A stretch of 64,000 bases of DNA from CAVSWT01 sp963775245 (GTDB taxonomy: Bacteria; Bacteroidota; Ignavibacteria; Ignavibacteriales; Ignavibacteriaceae), in contig CAVZID010000019.1 of the NCBI GenBank assembly GCA_963775245.1, forward strand, positions 372,001 through 436,000, written 5' to 3'. The translations under genes and the position numbers were made by a program. The notes beneath the pieces were generated by a model. The model saw nothing but the letters and a program-made list of their open reading frames with translations. It was not told where the DNA came from and searched no databases. Shown here piece by piece: positions 59,804 through 64,000 of the stretch (its first letter is position 1; each line of letters starts with the position of its first letter).

Positions 59804-61765
59804 ATGAAATTTGCATTGATAAACTCATTCCAAAAGATTTTTAATCTCATAATTGTTTTTTTATTCATCTCTCATTATGGAATTTTTGCACAGGATCTTC
59901 CTCCTATTAAATTAGATTATGCATCCTACGCTGTATCTTCAGGCGGAAAATTAATTGGTTACTACGGTGAAAAAAATCGCGTTGAAGTTAAAAGTCTGGA
60001 TGATATTTCTGTTTATGTTATTCACTCTTTGATTGCTACAGAAGACAGGGATTTTTATGAACATCATGGAGTTTCTTTAAAAGGCCTTGGACGAGCTATT
60101 TTAAAAACTTTGACCGGCTCAACTCAAGGCGGCAGTACAATAACAATGCAGTTAGCCCGGAATTTATTTCTGACTAATAAAAGAACAATATCCCGCAAGC
60201 TTACAGAAATAGACCTTGCCGAAAAGCTTGAAAAGAAATTCACTAAAAAACAGATTCTGCTTTTATATTTAAACACAGTTTACTTTGGCCATAGTGCTTA
60301 TGGGATATGGGCTGCAGCCGAAGAATATTTTAGCAAGACTCCGGATAAATTGACCATTGATGAAAGTGCCGCTTTAGTTGGAATGCTTCAGTCTCCAAAT
60401 GGATATGATCCTGATAAAAATCCTAATAAAATGTTAAATAGAAGAAATGAAGTTCTACACAATTTGGTTGAGGTCGGAAAGATTTCACAAAAAGATTTTA
60501 ATAACTTGAAGAAAAAAGGATTGAATTTAAAGCTTCGACAAAATATTGCAGGACATTTTTTAGAACAAGTTAGAAGAGATGCAGTTGAGATTTTAAAATC
60601 AACAGGCAAGCAACTAAGCATGGACCAATTAAAAATTACTACTACATTAAACTATGATTTGCAAAAATCTGCTGAAGATGCTGTTAATTCACAATGGGAA
60701 AAATTTCCAAAGCAAATGAAAAATGCACAGATTGGATTAATATCGATTGAAAATGGTTCCGGATTAATTAGAGCTATGATTGGAGGCAATCCATTATCAG
60801 AGCCAAGAGGGTTAAATCATACAACTCAAATTCAAAGACAACCAGGCTCATCATTTAAACCGTTTTTATACGGAGACATGCTTGAAGATGGTTATACACT
60901 TGCAACTCCTTTACTGGATTCAGCAATTGTAGTTGATTCAGGTAAAGCCTATGAATGGCAGCCTTCAAATGCGGAAGGAGAGGCTTCAAATTCATATTTA
61001 ACAATGCAGTATTCTATTGCTCATTCTATTAATCTCGCTGCAGCTTATGCAATTACTCATTTATCATCTCCTGATTCAGTTATTTCATTTGCCCGAAAAT
61101 GCGGAATAGAATCGCCAATTCCTTCATTGCCATCAATAGCATTAGGCACCGCAGATGTAAAACCAATTGAGATGGCTGCGGCTTACAGTGTTTTTGCTTC
61201 AGAGGGAACTTTGGTTAAACCTTTTTCAATTTTAAAAATTGAATATAAAAATGGGAACCTCCTTTATTCGGCAGTTCCTCAAACAACAGTTGTGCTTGAT
61301 TCAACAACTTCTTTTTTAATTACAAATGCTTTAGAAGATGTTGTTAATAAAGGAACCGCAGTTTCAATTAGAAATTATTATAAAGGCATTGCAGCAGGCA
61401 AAACCGGTACAACTCAAAATTATACAGATGCCTGGTTTGTTGGATACAATCCGAAATTATCAACAGCAATATGGATTGGATTTGATGACCCACAAAAAAA
61501 GCTTAGCGGCGGTTTTCAATATGGCGGAACAGCTTGTGCTCCAATTTGGGGAAAAATGATGGCTGATTACTCTAAGAAAAATCCGGGTTTTGCTAGTCAA
61601 GATTTTAAAGTACCGTCAAATATTGAATACCGAGATCTTTGTGAAGATACAGGTGAGTTAGCTGACTCATCCTGTACAAAAGTAAATACTTATCCGGTTA
61701 ACGCCAGATTGTTTGAAAAAGAGGAGCAGAAGAAAGAAAGATTTGATATTCACTATGGATTTTAA
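59804..61765 (+). CDS. Class A penicillin-binding protein (PBP1-like)
   Basis: 653 residues. An N-terminal signal anchor lies at about 8-28. The GT51 transglycosylase domain (about 50-230) has catalytic Glu in IATEDRDFYEHHGV, GSTQGGSTITMQLARN and LLYLNTVYFGHSAYGI. The transpeptidase domain has SxxK in RQPGSSFKPFLYG, SxN in AHSINLAAAYA and KTG in AAGKTGTTQNYTDAWF. It polymerises and crosslinks peptidoglycan. A Cys-containing tail near the C-terminus (RDLCEDTGELADSSC) could form a disulfide. It is intact and codes on the opposite strand from most of the window. Confidence 0.96.
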   Translation: MKFALINSFQKIFNLIIVFLFISHYGIFAQDLPPIKLDYASYAVSSGGKLIGYYGEKNRVEVKSLDDISVYVIHSLIATEDRDFYEHHGVSLKGLGRAILKTLTGSTQGGSTITMQLARNLFLTNKRTISRKLTEIDLAEKLEKKFTKKQILLLYLNTVYFGHSAYGIWAAAEEYFSKTPDKLTIDESAALVGMLQSPNGYDPDKNPNKMLNRRNEVLHNLVEVGKISQKDFNNLKKKGLNLKLRQNIAGHFLEQVRRDAVEILKSTGKQLSMDQLKITTTLNYDLQKSAEDAVNSQWEKFPKQMKNAQIGLISIENGSGLIRAMIGGNPLSEPRGLNHTTQIQRQPGSSFKPFLYGDMLEDGYTLATPLLDSAIVVDSGKAYEWQPSNAEGEASNSYLTMQYSIAHSINLAAAYAITHLSSPDSVISFARKCGIESPIPSLPSIALGTADVKPIEMAAAYSVFASEGTLVKPFSILKIEYKNGNLLYSAVPQTTVVLDSTTSFLITNALEDVVNKGTAVSIRNYYKGIAAGKTGTTQNYTDAWFVGYNPKLSTAIWIGFDDPQKKLSGGFQYGGTACAPIWGKMMADYSKKNPGFASQDFKVPSNIEYRDLCEDTGELADSSCTKVNTYPVNARLFEKEEQKKERFDIHYGF

Positions 61766-61854
61766 GTTTAACACAAATTACGCACTAGATACAAAATCAA
61801 AACTGAGGGTCACATTTTGCTTATCGAAATGTGAATTTTATAAATAATGTTAGA

Positions 61855-61879
61855 CTTCGACAAGCTCAGCCTGACAAAG
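61855..61879. repeat. Short dispersed repeat between PBP and kinase
   Basis: CTTCGACAAGCTCAGCCTGA followed by CAAAG is a short motif I recognise as a recurring intergenic repeat in many Bacteroidetes-type genomes. It lies in the 180-base gap between convergent genes. No clear terminator with a T-tract is seen there. Confidence 0.45.
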
Positions 61880-61945
61880 ATGTCTCATGCATAATTTAGG
61901 TTTGATAATTTATTTCAATATACTAAAATACAGGTTGAAATTTTA

Positions 61946-63490
61946 TTACTCGATTGGCTCACCTTTTGGCAATGAAAATTTGAAAGTGCTGCCTTTGCCG
62001 ACTTCACTTTCAACAATTAAAGTCCCGCCTTGTTTTTCAATGAGTTCTTTTGCAATTATTAATCCCAGGCCAGTCCCTTTTTCATTAGAAGTTCCTTTTG
62101 AGCTTCTTGCATGATCAATTTTAAAAAGATTTTTTAATTTTTCTTCATTCATTCCCACACCAGTATCAGTTATAGAAACTTCAACTTGCTCACCTTTTCT
62201 TCTTGATTTTATTGTTACCTTTCCACCAATTTCAGTAAATTTAACAGCGTTTGAAATTAAATTCTGAATGACAGAGCTCAACATATTTTCATCAGAATAA
62301 ACAAAAAGATCTTCGTCTAATTCTGTATTTATTTTTATAACCTTTGAATTTGCGTTAACATTAATGATACTGACAGCTCTTTTTATTATTTCCGAAATTT
62401 TAATGCTGGTGTTTTTAAATTTTAATCTTCCACTTTGTACATTTGACCAGGTAAGTAAGTTTTCAAAATAATTGAATAACCCTTTTGCCGAATTATTTAT
62501 ACTTGCACTAATTTGTTTAATTTCTTCTTTAGATAAAGAATCAATATCAGTGGTCAAATAATCTGAAAAGCCCAGTAAACCGTGGAAAGGTGTTCTCATA
62601 TCGTGTGAAATAATGGAAAAGAATTTATCTTTCATTGCATTTGTTTCAGCCAGTTCAGATGCAATAGAATTTAATTTGTTTTCTATATCCTTTCTACTAG
62701 TTATATCTCTTAAAAAAACAATAAATCTTTTTGTGTCTCCTTCATGAAAAAACTTAGTAGTTATTTCTACCGGGAATTCTGTGCTGTCAAATTTCTTTGC
62801 AGTGTATTCTAATTCTTCTTTAAAATCTATTATTGATTCATCAGTTGCTTCTTGAAAAGATTTTATCAATTCTTCAGGGATTAAGTTTTTAACATTATTT
62901 TTTTTCAACTCAGTTTCACTGCATCCAAATAGATTTCTTGCCACAGCATTGCAATCAACAACTTCACCTTTGAGTGAAAATATAATAATTGCATCATTGG
63001 ATAAATCAAATAAGGCTTTATATTTATCAAGGCTCTCCTGCGAAGTATGTTCCATTTTTTTAAATTTGGAAATATCTTTTGCTTCTGCAATAACCACTTG
63101 TTTGTTCATGTAAACCCCTTTCTTTAGAATTATTTCCCTTGGAAATACTACTCCCTCTTTACTTTTTCCCCAAAACTCAAACCGCTGAGTCTCGCCGCTA
63201 TAAGCTTTTATAATTTTTTCTTTAATTGCGGATAAATCATTAGCCCCTTTTTGTGAAAGCATCTCATGGGATGAGCCGATTATTTCATCTCTCGAATACC
63301 CATATAAATCCAAAGCAGCTTGATTTGCATCGAGGAAAATTCCATCTATATCTTGAATATAGATGACTTCACTCATCGAATTAAATAAACTAAAATAAGA
63401 TTCTAATTTTTGCTTAAGTAAATCATTCTCTTTTCGTAGTTCCTCAGCAGATTGGTTCAAATGAGGAGAGGTACCTTCTTGTTCATTCAT
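61946..63490 (-). CDS. Soluble PAS-PAS histidine kinase
   Basis: 514 residues, with no membrane helix. Two PAS domains lie at about 30-140 and 150-275 (SEVIYIQDIDGIFLDANQAA and DAIIIFSLKGEVVDCNAVAR). HisKA follows, with the phospho-His in FFSIISHDMRTPFHGLLGF. The HATPase domain has SVIQNLISNAVKFT (N box), VSITDTGVGMNEEKLKNLF (G1) and GTGLGLIIAKELIEKQGG (G2). It senses a cytoplasmic signal and passes phosphate to an unknown regulator. No response regulator is adjacent. Confidence 0.94.
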   Translation of the reverse strand: MNEQEGTSPHLNQSAEELRKENDLLKQKLESYFSLFNSMSEVIYIQDIDGIFLDANQAALDLYGYSRDEIIGSSHEMLSQKGANDLSAIKEKIIKAYSGETQRFEFWGKSKEGVVFPREIILKKGVYMNKQVVIAEAKDISKFKKMEHTSQESLDKYKALFDLSNDAIIIFSLKGEVVDCNAVARNLFGCSETELKKNNVKNLIPEELIKSFQEATDESIIDFKEELEYTAKKFDSTEFPVEITTKFFHEGDTKRFIVFLRDITSRKDIENKLNSIASELAETNAMKDKFFSIISHDMRTPFHGLLGFSDYLTTDIDSLSKEEIKQISASINNSAKGLFNYFENLLTWSNVQSGRLKFKNTSIKISEIIKRAVSIINVNANSKVIKINTELDEDLFVYSDENMLSSVIQNLISNAVKFTEIGGKVTIKSRRKGEQVEVSITDTGVGMNEEKLKNLFKIDHARSSKGTSNEKGTGLGLIIAKELIEKQGGTLIVESEVGKGSTFKFSLPKGEPIE

Positions 63491-63739
63491 TTTTATTGCC
63501 CAATTTTAAAAATGTGTTTATAATGGATTAACAAAATTAAAGGAATCTCATTCCCTTATTTTACCTCCCAAGAAGCACCTTTGGCTGGATTTAAATATAA
63601 GATTTTTAATTTAAATTTGATAGTCTATTCAAAAAAATAATTAAAATTTCATACTAGATAGTCTGAAAAAACTGATTTTCGAAATTTGTTTGAAAATATT
63701 GATTTTTTTTTGATATAAATGGAAAGGTATTTTGAGATC

Positions 63740-64000
63740 TTAGTTTATAACTCCACCACCTAAACAAATATCGTCACAATAAAAAACAGCAAACTGCCCC
63801 GCTGCAATTCCTTGATCAGCTTTATCTAATTTTACTTTTGCAGAATTTTCGCTATTCAAAGTAATCCGGCAATTATAGAAATTTGCTCCATGCCTAATTT
63901 TTACTTTTAAATTTTCTTCATGCGGCTTTTCTCCGGTTATCCAATTAATATTAACAACAGAAAATTCATTCTTTTCTCTTTTAGTTTTATTCTCCCGGGA
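63740..64000 (-). CDS. mnmA: MnmA, tRNA 2-thiouridylase (C-terminal part)
   Basis: The last 86 codons run out of the window. The C-terminus reads ADQGIAAGQFAVFYCDDICL, then GGGVIN, the hallmark of MnmA/TrmU. Upstream is VNINWITGEKPHEENLKVKI. The enzyme thiolates the wobble uridine of tRNAs for Lys, Glu and Gln. The catalytic domain lies outside the window. The stop is at 63740-63742. Confidence 0.95.
   Translation of the reverse strand, partial: SRENKTKREKNEFSVVNINWITGEKPHEENLKVKIRHGANFYNCRITLNSENSAKVKLDKADQGIAAGQFAVFYCDDICLGGGVIN

Noticed and set aside
1..64000. tRNA, rRNA or CRISPR loci
   Set aside because: No cloverleaf-like sequence, rRNA segment or regular direct-repeat array was recognised on reading either strand.

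Overview
This 64 kb window is an AT-rich bacterial chromosome segment dominated by one polar-type flagellar, chemotaxis and probable flagellin-glycosylation locus, nearly all on the minus strand. The gene set (fliL/fliM, a flgBC-fliE-to-flgE operon with FliK, a MotE-like protein and a TIGR02530-type protein, CheZ, an NtrC-type regulator with GAFTGA, FlgM/sigma-28 style promoters) fits a flagellated Gram-negative. The low GC, the TonB-type protein, the very long TPR-glycosyltransferases and short repeats of a kind common in Bacteroidetes genomes suggest the Ignavibacteria/Chlorobi-Bacteroidetes side of the tree. That placement is an inference without a marker-gene tree.

Region by region (minus strand unless noted). 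1-13.5 kb: end of a fliL-fliM unit, then a tight operon flgB-flgC-orf-fliE-F-G-H-I-J-motE-like-fliK-flgD-orf-flgE, closed by tandem hairpins. 13.5-19 kb: cheR-cheY-cheZ-cheA-cheB-orf; cheY carries a one-base frameshift in an A6 run. 19-25.3 kb: cheW, then tonB-like/MCP/cheW, then a Cache-PAS MCP; three of these transcription units have good sigma-28 promoters. 25.5-27 kb: a complete IS256-family element with an 8-bp target duplication. 27-33 kb: NtrC-type regulator, reduced histidine kinase, flgM, a FliT/FlgN-like chaperone, fliD, fliS, and fliC with a near-perfect sigma-28 promoter.

33-57 kb: a large glycan island directly after fliC. It encodes GT2-TPR, GT4, TPR-GT9 and GT2-TPR-methyltransferase proteins, a 2073-residue protein with six glycosyltransferase modules, and a 1344-residue TPR-GT4-(alpha/alpha)-GT4 protein. 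It also has a sugar and acyl cassette: NDP-hexose 2,3-dehydratase, Gfo/Idh/MocA reductase, DegT aminotransferase (frameshifted), hexapeptide acyltransferase, acyl carrier protein, AMP-ligase and SDR. Together these look able to make and attach an N-acylated deoxyamino sugar, most simply to flagellin. 57-64 kb: decayed gene copies, a small ORF, a coiled-coil membrane protein, a class A PBP (+), a PAS histidine kinase and the 3' end of mnmA.

Regulatory reading: two near-identical sigma-54-like motifs lie before cheR and flgB, and at least four sigma-28 motifs lie before fliC, two MCP units and cheW. This matches a hierarchy in which the NtrC-type regulator drives middle genes and FliA/FlgM controls late genes. 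The flgB promoter motif sits inside the loop of the terminator-like hairpin that ends the che operon. Several single-base frameshifts, three of them in A runs, may be real decay or sequencing error.
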